DNA of 64,000 nucleotides from Aphelocoma coerulescens (taxonomy: Eukaryota; Chordata; Aves; Passeriformes; Corvidae), in NCBI RefSeq assembly GCF_041296385.1, contig NC_091019.1:12664531-12728530 (forward strand). Direction: 5' to 3'. The translations under genes and the position numbers were made by a program. The notes below the pieces were generated by a model. It was not told the DNA's origin. It ran no database searches and saw nothing but the letters and a program-made list of their open reading frames with translations. The first letter of the stretch is position 1, and every line of letters begins with the position of its first letter. Of this stretch, positions 1 to 12,241 are shown in pieces.

Positions 1-1440
1 GACCAGTTCTGGTTTCTGGTCTGCCTAGGATAAAATGAGAATTGCCCTAGTCTAGATCAGCCTCTCATCCACTCTCCTGCCAACTAAGAAAAAAAAGACA
101 ACAAACAAACCACAACAAATCAAGCATTAATAAGCAAGAAAACAGTTCTTCTCACATGGCCTCTCATGCAGTACCATCCTGGTGTCAAGCCAGACACAAA
201 TGCTGGATTGAGACACCAGTTAAATTTCACTGTCATTTCTATGACACACTCACACCTTCAAGTAAGCCTCTACAGAGGTGTGTGAATATGTAGACACACC
301 TCTGTCTAAAGTTCAAACGTGATTTAAATATGTCATCCTACACCAACAAAGTTGTATTAGCACAAATCCGAGCCTATTGTAACTGCCTGAGTCATATGAG
401 TACACAGCAAGTATTTTAACACCACTGTGATGGCTGACATGAATAAATCTAAATCTCCAGTGTATTATATGACCACAACAGCTCTTCCCCTTCCCTTCCT
501 AACTAATTTATCATAGTGAAGCAACACTCACAGATTTCCCTTGAAATCATACCAATATAAAAGAAAATGGCTAAGACTGCAATGATGGACACAGCTGACT
601 AGGGTGCAGCAGCATAATCTTAAAGAACAAGCTGGAGCTGCCTGGAAGAGCCCAGGTTTGGAGGGAGGCAAGTTTCCTGATGGCCTGGATGAAGGTCTGT
701 GCCTGTGAGGGTCATGGGTTTGAGAGTAAGTTACAGGCAAGGGAGCACCACGTAAGGCAGTCTGTAAAACAAGGCCCAGAAGTACAGCAGTATTTTAAAA
801 TCCACTATATTCCTGGCAAGTCACATGCCTTAAAACTGGACTTAAATCATTGCAAACTTCAACTTTTGTTTCCACAGGACTTTTTAAATGTTTTTGGTTC
901 CACACACAGGGCCCTGTTCAGCATCTTGCTGCCATGGTGTTTTTCTATCTTGACAATTCACTTCCGTGAGCAGGCATGTAGCCAACTCAAATGAGACTCA
1001 ACGCAGTGAAAAGCCCTTCAGGTAAACAGTGTGATAAGCTAAACTGCAAAAACGAGACAATGTTTTTGTACTATGAGGCAGTTGCTATGGAGACGGTTGC
1101 TAATTAACTGCATTCAGCCAAGAGAACAAAGGGTTTAAGGGCAGACAGGACTCTGTATCTTAGAGTGAGCAATGCATAATGTCTTATGCAATCTGCACAT
1201 CTATCATATCTGGAATACCTGAGCCTTTGCTTAGGTTGCAAAATACCTCAGTGACAACAGGGGGGTTTTTTCCTTTAAATTTCAACTAATTTTTAGGTAG
1301 TTAATGACTTATCAGTATTTAAAAAACAAACAAAACCCATACTTAGAAGCCACAGGTATCATGAATCAATGCATCAAGTCAGGACTGTACTAAACATTGA
1401 ACTTTTTGTGTTCATTCAGAGCTACTGTTTTCACTGAGTA

Positions 1441-2165
1441 CTGGGTTTGCATGGCCAGGTTTTGGCAGTGAGGGGCTACAGGGGTGGCTTCTGTGAGTAG
1501 CTGCCAGGAACTTCCCTCATATCCGACAGATCCAATGCCAGCCAGCTCCAAACAGACCCGAAGCTGGCCGAGGCCGAGCCCATCAGTGACAGTGCTACTG
1601 CTCCTGAGATAACAGATTTAGGAGGGAGGGAAAAGCCTGGGCAGCTGTAGCCAAAGAGAGGAGTGAGGATGTGTGAGAGGAGCAGCCCTGCAGACACCCA
1701 GGTCAGTGCAGGGGGGGCAGGAGGTGCTCCGGGCGCTGGGGCTGAGATTCCCCTGCAGCCCATGGGGCAGCCCAGGGTGAGGCAGCTGAGCCCCTGAGCA
1801 CAGGGAGATCACAGGGATGCTGAGATCCACCATGAGGGTGGATATTGAGCAGGTGGATGCCTGAAAGGGGTTGTGACCCCAGGAGAAGCCCATGCTGGAG
1901 TAGGTTCGTGGGCAGGACTTGTGACCCCCATGCTGAAGCAGCCTGTTCCTGAAGGACTGAGCCCTATGGAAGGGACATGCCGGAGAAGTTCATGGAGAAT
2001 TGTGTCCCGTGGGAGGGACCCCACACTGAAGCAGGGGAAGAGTATGAGGAGCCCTCCCCCTGAGGAGGAAGGAGCAGCAGTAACAGTGTGTGATAAACTG
2101 ATCATAACCTTCACGCCTCATCCCCCTGCACCACTGAGGAAGAGGAAGTAGAGAAATTGGGAGCA
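1441..2165 (+). mobile_element. Avian LTR-like interspersed repeat, truncated
   Basis: This segment matches from memory a repeat common in bird genomes. It opens with GGTTTGCATGGCCAGGTTTT, followed by a segment around 1485-1600 and a TATA-like AACAGATTTAG near 1611. A GC-rich part then has imperfect tandem units that alternate GTGACCCC, CATGCTGAAGCAG and GTGGGAGGGACCCC (about 1850-2040). It ends in GAAGTAGAGAAATTGGGAGC near 2150, where the remembered element would continue, so the copy looks 3'-truncated and diverged. I judge it an endogenous retroviral LTR (ERVL-like); an origin in the 5' region of a CR1 LINE is the alternative. No coding capacity is seen, and ORFs inside it are chance. Confidence 0.6.
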
Positions 2166-2783
2166 AAGTTAGAATAATTAACTCTTCATTCCTAAATTAA
2201 GCTCCTAAAAATGTATCTTGGACCTAAATACTGTTTTTAAATTAAAACTGGCTATTCTGGACAGATATTGAATTACATTATTTTAAAGGGATCATATTTT
2301 GGTATAGTTTTGTTATGATTTCTACAATGCACTGTAGGACTACAGCACTCTAGGAAAAGCATAAACTTGTCAGAAGTGCCATAAATCCCAGAGCAGCATA
2401 TTTCCAGCTCACAGAGTGTGTTCCTGGGGAAACTGCCCCTGCTCACAGCATCCCCCTGCAGCCCCGGGGAAGGGCCAGGGCTTCCCCAGACCTGCTCAGC
2501 CTGTTCGGTGGGCGAGAGCTGCCCACGCTGTGCTCGGGCTAGACCAGGCACCTCCGTACAGGATACAGGCATATCCTAACTCACTTCTGAAAACCTTCGA
2601 AGTTGAGCTCTTTTCCTAAGTGAAAGCTGAGAAAAACAGCAAAGAGCCCATTAAAAAGACCCTTCCTTTAGAGATGAAAAGCCAATGGATAAAATAGATC
2701 TGCACTAACGTAAGATTTCTTTAGGTCTGAATAAATAAGCCAGTCTTTTTCCTTTTTAAGCCATTAAACACATGATTTAAATT

Positions 2784-2796
2784 AAAAAAAAAAAAA
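2784..2796 (+). repeat. Poly-A tract
   Basis: Run of 13 A in AT-rich sequence with no visible element body upstream. Confidence 0.9.
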
Positions 2797-3227
2797 TGGG
2801 AATTTTTTCTTTTTACATGATTTAGATACTGTCAGGATGTAAAGGGTCACAATCAATTTTGAAGTTAAGTCCTTACTAAGGGGAATGGGATGAGTTCACA
2901 CCTCATATGAGGGTATTACCTCAGCAAAGCCCGCTGCACACTGAACACGCAGTGTATTAATTTACTGCATGAAGGCCTAAGGTTTGGGGTTTTTTGACAT
3001 TTTAAATTATGAGGCATCTGCAAACAGACCCTAAATCTGAATTGCACATGGATTTTCCACACCAGCCAATTCCGATTGCCCCTAGACATCCCCTCCAGCA
3101 TTAATCACTCACCCACACTACTGTAGTTCATATTTCTTTTACAGAAACAGAGGTCTGCAAAATTCTTAAACTCTTGCCTAGAAAACAGGAATTATTACTT
3201 CTGTGGCAAACTAAGTTTTAAACATAA

Positions 3228-3322
3228 GGGACCTAATTCTGCCTTCAGTTATACTGCCATAAATCTTTAACAATTCCATTAGATTTATAACAGTGTAACT
3301 GAGGAGGAAATTGAGCCCAAGA
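3228..3322. repeat. Imperfect palindromic fold-back repeat (MITE-like, ancient)
   Basis: Arms 3246-3266 (CAGTTATACTGCCATAAATCT) and 3281-3301 are reverse complements at 18 of 21 positions, around a 14-base loop. Weaker complementarity continues outward (CTAATTCTGCCTT against GAGGAGGAAATTGAG). The arms resemble an old palindromic repeat seen in turtles, crocodilians and birds, with text like TTACACTGGTGTAAC. Family name uncertain. Confidence 0.55.
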
Positions 3323-3907
3323 TATTTTCTAAATCGGTAATTAAATAGCAGAATTTTAGTTTGGCACACAGTAAAGACCTCTTAGATTACTTCTTTGGAT
3401 AAGGCTACATACTTTTTTGTTCCTTGAATAATGATGTTATGAACAAATTAAGTCATCTTATTTTCAGCAGCCTCTCTCTTTTTCTGTAGAAGGACCACAT
3501 CATCTTATGGAGCATCAATATGGGGCTAAATATTGCCTCAGTTTCCCATCCACTTTCTCTCTCCTCCATATAAATCTTAGGCTCCTTGTGGCTCTCCATT
3601 ATTTGTGCACAGTATACAGCACCTCGAGGACCTTTTCTTGTTTGGTTTCAAGGAACTACTATATTAAGCAAATGTCTAATAACAATAAAATGGCATTTAG
3701 TCAACTCCCTTATTAGAGGAGCAAGACATCCTGTGGTCACATTATGCAGAGATTGTACTTTCCAGGAGATGCAGCTGCCTCTCCCTGCACACAGGATGTG
3801 GTGCAGGAACATGGATTTGCCACAGTTGCCCTAAACTCCCCCAAGGGTCACTGGATAAGCTGTGAAAGGAGCCCCTTCAGCATTAAAGCTTAGATGGCAC
3901 TGGGGGG

Positions 3908-4000
3908 AAGAGGGCTCAATTCCCAGCTCTGCTATAAAACTCTTGATGACATCAGACAAGTTATTTGCTCCCTCCAGGCTGCTTTTCTTCATTGGGCAAG
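3908..4000 (+). repeat. MIR-like SINE fragment
   Basis: The text runs GGCTCAATTCCCAGCTCTGC, then ACAAGTTATTTGCTCCCTCC, then TTTTCTTCATTGGGCA. It follows the order of the MIR core (CCCAGCTCTGCC, GGGCAAGTCACTTAACCTC, CAGTTTCCTCATCTG) with heavy divergence. No coding content. Confidence 0.5.
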
Positions 4001-6347
4001 GGCAGCTTGTAAAATTTCCTGTCTCGTAATTTTAATAGAATTGGGTTTTTAATGGCTATTTTACCTCATTTTAATTTTTGCTCAGTATTTCCAGCCCTAA
4101 TGCATCTTTCCTATTATTTCCCACTTTGCTAACCTCACATGCCAGATTCCACACCGTCCCCACCAGCTCTGCGTGTGTCACAGTCACAGGGGTCAGTGGG
4201 AGGCTGGAACCTGGGACAACTGCTCCCAAATGGGGGCTGAGAGAGATCAAGAGCCTTTGGGCAGCCAGGCCAAAGGGCTTTCTGAACTGTCCCACCTGTT
4301 AATGGCACTCCTCTGGCCACCCAGCTATGTAGCTGCAGTGGCCTTTTTTCGCTGCCTGGCAGGATGGAAAATTCTGCGGGCGGCTCCTGCGTGCGCTATC
4401 CCTTACAGCAATTCTCCTCAGCACGCGCCCAGCCTCTGGTGATTGGGCCTCCTGCAGCTAAAAATACCCCGTGCAGTCCAAATATGTAACACACAATATA
4501 TGCCTGCATACCTCACCTACCTAAATATATGCCTACATGCCTACCTAATAACAGCTACAAATATGAATCATACTATTTCTTCGCAGAGCGCTCTCACGGG
4601 AGGTTGCTTTCAGTTGCCAAAGCAAAGGAAGGTCCCAGCCAAGAGGTAGCCAATTCCTTGTGTATAAACCTCCTGGCTGAGGACTCCTAAATACATTTTA
4701 ATTGGCTGAAAGGGAACAGATTTTATTCACACACACAAACCTATTTGCACATATATGTATGTGCATGTATTTTTATATAGCTATTAGTAAACACTTCTTT
4801 CACCATTAATTGTACTAAAAGGTTTATTGCTGACAGTCAATCCAAGGAAGAAGTAAACAAATGAAAATGCAATTCTTGTTCAAAGAATTAAATGCTGAAG
4901 TTACCAGGCCACATGAAGGCACCTGCTAAAATGATCCAAAGACTACTTTCACTATCGGAAATTATTAGTTGTCAACTATACCCAGCCTGCTATCCCCAAG
5001 CCCCTGAAACTGGGACCCAGTTGGACTAACATTTTCCTTTTCTCAATGTCAAAGACAGCAGTGTTACCTGCTAGTTTAGGGGTAAAACTGGTGCTGAATC
5101 CAAGTGGCTGAAGATGCTTTTCTCGTCTGTGTTCCCTACACACCTGCATTGCTAGAATGACAGAAAAAGCAATTTCAACTGTGATTTTTATTTCATTAAT
5201 CCTTTTCCTTTCCATGCTAACCAAACACCAGTTTATGTTAAAGTAGAAGTAAGAAAAAGTGAAGCAGCTTCAGGCAAATAAACTTCAGATGTTTTAGCTC
5301 TGCTGCAATTATTAGGAAAACTGAAAAAGCATTTTCTTTATTATCTGAAAACTTGGCATACTCTACCTCACCTACTTCCACACAGATTACTGGAATTTGC
5401 TCCCTAACACCTCCAGGCATGTTTTCTGTGCCGCTGTCCCCAAAACTGCCAGGCATCAAGGGTGATACAGCTGCCTACAGACAAACCAAGATTCAGCCCA
5501 AGCCAAATCCATCCCTGGCTGTTGAGTCCCCTGTGTAACCCCTCCTCCAAGAAGGGCAACCAAACAAGGAACTGGGTTGATGACCCGACCTTTTTTGAAG
5601 GCCTATACACCTGGTAACCTCTGGCAAGCTTACTGCCCCCTTCAAGACAGAAAGGAGATCTCAGTATAAGCATGAAATCTACCTGCATCCAGAAAATCCT
5701 CAGGAGGCTTGACCTAGTTGGAGATGGCTGTTGTGGGAAGGCTGTAATTAAGCAGTTGCGATAGTGACGCTGACTCCTCACCCCAGAGAAGGTGTGTGTT
5801 GATCACAGTTTCTATTAACAGTGCCTGAGTACCCCGTAGGTAAAATTGTAATGGTGTTTGACTGACATCCCAGCAACTCCCACAGCATGCAGTGCCTCCT
5901 CAGGGCTCCAATTCCCTCGTGAATTTGGGATGCACTGCTGTCCCCTTTACATTAGATTCAACAAGCCATGCCACTTCTCTGCATTTAAAAGATCATTCAG
6001 GAAGTGGAATTAGCACATTCATGTCCCCAGTTCGTATTATTTTTGCTTAAAAAACATGTTCCTTAGTCAAACAATGTAAACACTTTGTATGCCTAGAAGA
6101 AAACCAGAAAAATTGCAGAGGAGCCTTTTTCTACTAACTGAACCATTACTTCTACTGAAAGTCTGTAAACTGTTAATCCATTAGTGTCTAATTTCTTAAG
6201 CTCAAATTCCAGACTTGAATCATCTGGAAGCCCAGAGCCTGAAGTATTTTTCTCTGATGTTCCAGACCAAGTGCCCCACATGAAATTGTCTGTAAGACAG
6301 GAAAATATTCATACAATGGTATTCATGCAACATCTCAAGGGCACCAC

Positions 6348-6376
6348 AAAAAAAAAAAAAAAAGAAAAGAAAAAAA
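6348..6376 (+). repeat. A-rich tract
   Basis: A run of 16 A, followed by GAAAAG and a further A run. Confidence 0.9.
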
Positions 6377-7750
6377 GTCCTTCATGCATCTATTAGGAAA
6401 TCCCCATAAGACTCAGATAAGATACATATTAATTTTGAATAGCAGGCCCTCAGGGAATTGTGTAAGGCTCATGTCACAAGCACCACAGCATTTACTCTCC
6501 AACAGTTAGCCCAGGATCACCCCTGTGAGGTGTGGGGTGGGACACAAACCTACTTCTCAGGAGACTGCATGTCCCCAGAAAACCAAAGATGCTGTAAAAT
6601 TTCTTTGTGTTCCCACTGCTCCTTGCTCCCAACAGTGCTATTTGTTATCACACTATGAAGAGGAATTCAAACCTTACAGCCCATAACAACCCCCAAGTGG
6701 GCCTTACTTGTCCAGCTCAATTGTCCCCAGGTTGCCTGAACCAGAAGGTGTTTGCCCTAGGAGCAATCCCAGTTCTACAAGGAATGAGATCAAATAAACA
6801 AGTCAATTTCCTTTCATGCTATCTACATGCAGGGTTTTCAATTATCTCGATCTCTCAGTGCTGTGCAACCAACTAACACACTACATCAGCCTGATCAAGA
6901 CTGTTTTAACTACCTCCTAGCAGGACAACTATTTCTTAAAGCTGCAAAACTCTGCCTTCTGCAATTACAGGATCACAAGTTCATCCTGAGAAACCAGTGC
7001 TGGAAGAAAAACAAGATAATAGAAATGACACTAGACAACCACCTAAATGTATCCTGGCTGTTTCAGTGAGGTTGCATCACTTCAGTGCTCTCAGGCTAAC
7101 GTGTGTCAGTCCTAAACAACGTTATTACCAGAAGAACAATGTCATAAAGGAAAGACACTCTCTTGCTCTGTTTACTATGGCTGTTTGAATAGGAATAGCC
7201 ACTAAATAATTCTGAAGTAGACAAATGCCTGATCTGAACCTGTCCTGGTAGCTTCCACTTAGTTCCAGGCAAGAACTGATGTTGCCAGTACCTCCTCCAT
7301 GCAGTGCCTACTGAACACTGGGAGACTGGGGCAGCAGCCATCCTGTTGTCCTTCCCATGAACAGGCTATGAGCAACTTTCTACGAGTTCCCCTTTACATG
7401 GGTGACTGAAGACAACATGTTTAGTAGAGAGAGGACAAAGCCCAAGTGCTAAAAATCACTTTCAAAGGATGTCCTGCTCTTTCTGATGCATAATTTGTCA
7501 GCCAAACTTTCTAGTATATTTTCCCATTTCGTTTGGAACACATCACACTCCTAACCCAGCACAGCCAGTGGAACACTGGATCGCTGTGCCACGTACCTTC
7601 CACAGCATTACTGACACTTTCAGGTGTGGTGCTTACCACAGCCTGCTCTCCTCTGCCTGCTCCCCAAGTAGGAGTTGATACCCTTATCACACACAGCTCT
7701 CACTGTCCCACTGGGGTTTTCTCTTTAGGATAGAAGGTTATGGCAGAGGT

Positions 7751-7784
7751 AAAAAAAAAAAAAAAAAAAGAGAGAGAGAAAAAA
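7751..7784 (+). repeat. Poly-A followed by (AG)n
   Basis: Nineteen A, then about five AG dinucleotides, then A-rich sequence. Confidence 0.9.
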
Positions 7785-8128
7785 TTCTCTGCCTTATGAA
7801 GACTCTGTCACTTTATCTCAAAGCATTGACAATTTACCCTTGAAAGCCCAAGGAGAAAAATTACACCCTGTTCCCCCACATTTCAGAAATCTTCGAGGAC
7901 GAGGAAGCCCAACAACCCCTCATTTCCACCGACAGCAGGGCCTGTTGCTCAGGTCACAAAACCAGATCTTGCCCTCCTGCAAGCACGGCCTGCTGATGTT
8001 GCAAGAACATCACCACATTGCAGAAACGATCTCAGGCAGATTTGCTCACAACCCAAGCGATTTCAGCAGTAACTTCCCAAGCAGACATCGTATCTCTGGC
8101 CCTTCCTGCCCTTCCCTGCTGGCTGAGG

Positions 8129-8171
8129 GCTCGGCGCGGGCGTCACGCGCGCTCCGTGACGCGGCGTGACA
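8129..8171. promoter_or_regulatory. Isolated CpG cluster with inverted CGTCA/TGACG half-sites
   Basis: About ten CpGs fall in 43 bases within otherwise CpG-poor intron. GCGTCACG (8140-8147) and CGTGACGC (8155-8162) form an 8-bp inverted repeat with a 7-base loop, and CGTGAC recurs at 8165-8170. CGTCA/TGACG is the ATF/CREB half-site, so this could be a small regulatory element. The function is inferred. Confidence 0.3.
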
Positions 8172-8311
8172 CACTGAGCAAGCCCAGCACTGCCAGAGTG
8201 TTTCTAGACAGATTTGTTTGCAGCCTAAGAAACCCAACTAGTGGCTTTCAGAATAGGAGTCCCATCTCCATTGCATTCATTTGGTGCATGCTGCTGAGAG
8301 AACAAAAAAGG

Positions 8312-8328
8312 AAAAAAAAAAAAAAAAA
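8312..8328 (+). repeat. Poly-A tract
   Basis: Seventeen A after an A-rich lead. Confidence 0.9.
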
Positions 8329-9207
8329 TACAAGAGCGTATCTTTGCACAATGATTGCAGGAACAGATGAATAAACACGAAACCTGATCCTTCACATCTG
8401 GTATTTCATCACTCCCAATACCTTATTCGCATTCAAATATCTTTAATACTGTGGAAACTTTACAAGGTAACAATGTCTTTATGGAAGCAGTAACTTTCAT
8501 GGAACTTTTAAAATTAAAAGCGATGGTAAAAATAATTTGTAACATGTTACTGTACTCTTCATAAAGCTATTTAGCTCACAGTTTCCTAATAGAAACCCAG
8601 GAAAACACCAAATAATAGCAGTTAGCTACAGAATCAGGCAAGCCTACAGAATAGGATTTCTTTTGTCAATGTTCTAGTTCAAAGTTCAATTTTAATACCC
8701 ATTTTACACAAGGTGCTTTGGAAATGAAGACTGTTATTACTCATCATGCAAAAATTCTATTATCTGAGCAGAAATTTTTATGAAAGTATCATTTTCCCTT
8801 TACAGTGCATGCCAAGAGATTTTATGTATAACCTAATAAGCATACACAGTTCTGAATGGCTGCTATGCAATTTCTAGCATTAGTTAGTACTCATTCTTCT
8901 CTGTAAAACTACTAAACATGCTAAAAATCTTCCTTTTAATGATCACTACATACTTTTAAGCAGTTTTGTTGCAGAGATAAATACCTCTGATGCAAACTCA
9001 TAATTGAAGAGCTGTTTACATGTCTCAAAAATTAATATCAAATTATTTTCTTGTCTTAAAGGCAAAATCCACCTTTGCTACCTTGAGGCTAATTTAGCAG
9101 TGCTGATAACAATGTCTGCAGGCATATTCCACTTGCTAGCAGGTTAATGGCACTTTGGCATTGTCCCTAGAGGTCCACTAAAGCCACATCTTGCTGTAGC
9201 TAAATTT

Positions 9208-9238
9208 AAAAAAAAAAAAAAAGAAAAAAAAAAGAAAA
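9208..9238 (+). repeat. Poly-A tract with G interruptions
   Basis: About 31 bases of A broken by two G. No recognisable SINE or LINE body precedes it. Confidence 0.9.
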
Positions 9239-10374
9239 TGTGCACACAGAGCCAAATCCAATCCCGTGGTAACTCCAGTGACTTCAGTGTTACACCAGGG
9301 ATAAAAGTAGGGCTGCATTATTTCACAGCAGCTTTCATTCTTGTAATCTTTTCCAAAACACTCTCCCAGGAGCAAAGACAAGCACAGGCAAATATCTTGC
9401 CAGTAAGTGAGTTCACAGGGATTGCTACAAGTTACTAAACTGCCAGCAGCAAAAGACCAACAATCGGAACAAAGTACAAATACAGGACAGCCAATGCCCT
9501 CTAATGGGCTGGAGTTTCACTATGAGCTGCATAAACATGGACACGGAAATTCATCGGATGGATCTCTGAGAGGGAAGGCAAACTATAGGCTGTCCTACTT
9601 TGTACCAGAGGATGATGCTTGTGTTTGATCAATACTTCTTTTGAGACAGTACAGATGAAAAAAGTCCTACCAATGCCTTGGCACGACAAATGAAAATGGG
9701 TCTAAGAACTCTTTCCTCCGTGACCTGCGCTTGACTGCTTCCACAAAGAGTGTGAGCATCAATTTATAGATGTGTTCCTCTATCCTCCTTCAAGCCTCCA
9801 CAGTTATACCCTCCTCACATTTTTTAAATTTTATTTACTTTCAGTCAATACTGTACTAGGAGCAAAACCAACACTGTAAGACCTTCACAAACTCGCTCAC
9901 AAAGGAAAGGGAAAAGGAGTGATGGATAGAGCTTTCCTGCAGGAAACTTATCAGGGGCCCCTTGGCCTTACTGTGTATTCCCTTTCTCTCAAGAATTTCA
10001 AAACTAGTTTCTGGAATTTGCCCATCCAAACCAAAACAAGCATCTTTGCTTCTTACCCAATCATTTCCTATAAATTTATAAACAAGAGTTTCATTAAGCT
10101 TTCATTTTGTTTTCTGAGGGTTTCTTCAAGGAGCCATAACCCTGGGCCAGCAGCAGCCTGAAATGCTCCTGGTCTTGCACAGGTCACAGTTTTGTCTACA
10201 GCCTGAGGATGCCCCAAGGCAAGAAAAAAAAAATGTTAGGACATCCCCTTTCCTCTCCCCAGCCAGGGGCCCCTGCAACCCTCTTCTGTGGGGATAGGAT
10301 CAAAAGTCTTTTGTTCTCATCATCCTCTTGTGCCTTAACTCACATTTTTGGGAAGGCAAGGGGAGAGGAAAACA

Positions 10375-10402
10375 CCCTCCCCTTCCCTTCCCTTCCCTCC
10401 TT
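10375..10402. repeat. (CCCTT)n pyrimidine microsatellite
   Basis: Repeated CCCTT/TTCCC pentamers, a homopyrimidine tract of about 28 bases. Confidence 0.85.
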
Positions 10403-11339
10403 CATCTGAGGTCTCAGCTGTAGAGGAAGAGCTGAAGTGATTCAGGCTGCCCAGAGAGGTCACAGATGTCCCTCAGTACCACTGGGACAGCTCTCCCATC
10501 ACGAGCCACCCTTCTCTCACCCAGGTGGCACTGCGGGCAGGCGCCACTCGGCCACCCCTCACCCACAGATCCCAGTCCCCTCAGTCCTCCTTGAGCAATT
10601 CTCCAGGTCCCCTGGAGCCAGCTGACCAGGAGGCTGAACACAGACCTCTTAGGAACGCCAATTTAAGGGTGATTTTTAGACCACCACAAAGAAGAGTGAA
10701 GAAACTCTGGCTGCTTGCTTACATGAATGTTGCAAAGCTCTCATTAAATCAAAGGCAGAGACTTAAAATGTTTCTTCAAGCAAAATCTCTGCTCTTCTCA
10801 AAGTCTCCTTCCAAGGATCAAAAACTACAATTGCTTAACTTAATCACACAAAGTGATCATTATATTTGCCTCCATAAAGATCAGATTTGTTCTGGTGCCT
10901 ATATCTAAAGGTAATTTCAGTTAGAAAATGAAATGGTGCTCTCTTGACCTTTCATCTTACATGGTTCATGAATTACTGACACATTACAATATCCCCCAAC
11001 ACTATGGAAGCTTAGCCATATTGCAATGTCTCTCTTGTAAGTGAAATAAACTTGGTATGCCACTAAAAGGCATTAAATTATTTTCATTATGCCACACAGA
11101 ATGTAAAACACTTACACTGTTTTGATTTCAAAATCCTTGGAGAACAATTATGCTCTCAGGGCCATAAGACTCTATTAGAAAGTCCTCAGAAACCTAACAT
11201 GGTTTCAATAAATCCTCAAACACTACAAAGCAGTCACTCAGTTTGAAGAATGAAAACATGAGTTTATCCACTGCAAAGTCAGGATGTGAATTCTGCTCAT
11301 ACAGTACCCTGCACTTCCTAATTTTTTTCTACTCTATCA

Positions 11340-11640
11340 GGGCAACACTTTAAGTGAAGTTTTCAGCATCAGGCACGCATAGCTCATTTTTTGATTGAAA
11401 ATTAACTATATTTGATTTAGGATTAGCATAAATATGAGATGTGCCTGTGCTTATGGTATTACTAGCTAGCAGTATTAATCAGCAATTAGATATGCACAAA
11501 TAGTTTTATACATATATCATTTAACAAATGTCAGCATTTAGGGTTAGGAACCATTAAATGAAATCAGTGATTGTCACAATGCATGGATAAATATGTTAAT
11601 TAATTTATTTATACACTGGCACCAAAAAATGCTTCAAAAC
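11340..11640. other. AT-rich block resembling a conserved noncoding element
   Basis: Dense homeodomain-like ATTA/TAAT cores, a perfect TTAATTAA-type stretch near 11596, and AATATGAGATG/GCAATTAGATATG strings, with no repeat or ORF. This composition is typical of conserved developmental enhancers, but conservation cannot be tested here. Confidence 0.2.
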
Positions 11641-11692
11641 ACCAAAAAGCAGATTTCAGGGGTAACTAGTGTGGTTGTAGGGATCCCGACTT

Positions 11693-11706
11693 AAAAAAAA
11701 AAAAAA
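11693..11706 (+). repeat. Poly-A tract
   Basis: Fourteen A. Confidence 0.9.
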
Positions 11707-12241
11707 TGCAGCCAGCCTTATTTTGGCTGGTGAGCTGTTGAAGCCTAAGTAAGGCTTTAGAGCATAACTACACAATAAGCTTGTTTGTATATACACGCTT
11801 ATGTACTCCTAGAAGGAGCACAACCTTCTAATTAGGCAAATCATCTGCCCTTTCCAAAGGAAAATAACAGCACCGAGAAGCAATCAAAACAGGCGGAAAC
11901 GGGCGAGGAGGAGAGGACAGGAGAGATTATATTCCCTGGGGCAGGGGGAGAAGGGGAGTGCGGGAGAAGGAGGAGGGGGAAAAAACAAACCCAGGCAGGA
12001 AACTCGGCCCCGACAACTTTCTGCCGAGGGCAGCTGAGATGCTTCATCCCGACTCTTTCTTCCCACACAGGACGTTCGGTGTGGCCGCGGGGGTGACACG
12101 GCAGCTGCGGAGGGGGCCGGGTCACCCGGCAGTGCCCGTGACCTCGGGCGGGGCACAGCTGGTGGCAGCTGCAGCACCATCTGCTCGGGGCCGGCCCCCT
12201 CTGCCCCGCCAGGTAGCGGCGAGGGACGGGGGAGCATCCCC

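Noticed and set aside
10441..10530. CR1-like phrase GGCTGCCCAGAGAGGT
   Set aside because: Only a short phrase resembles the CR1 3' region; the following text does not continue the match.
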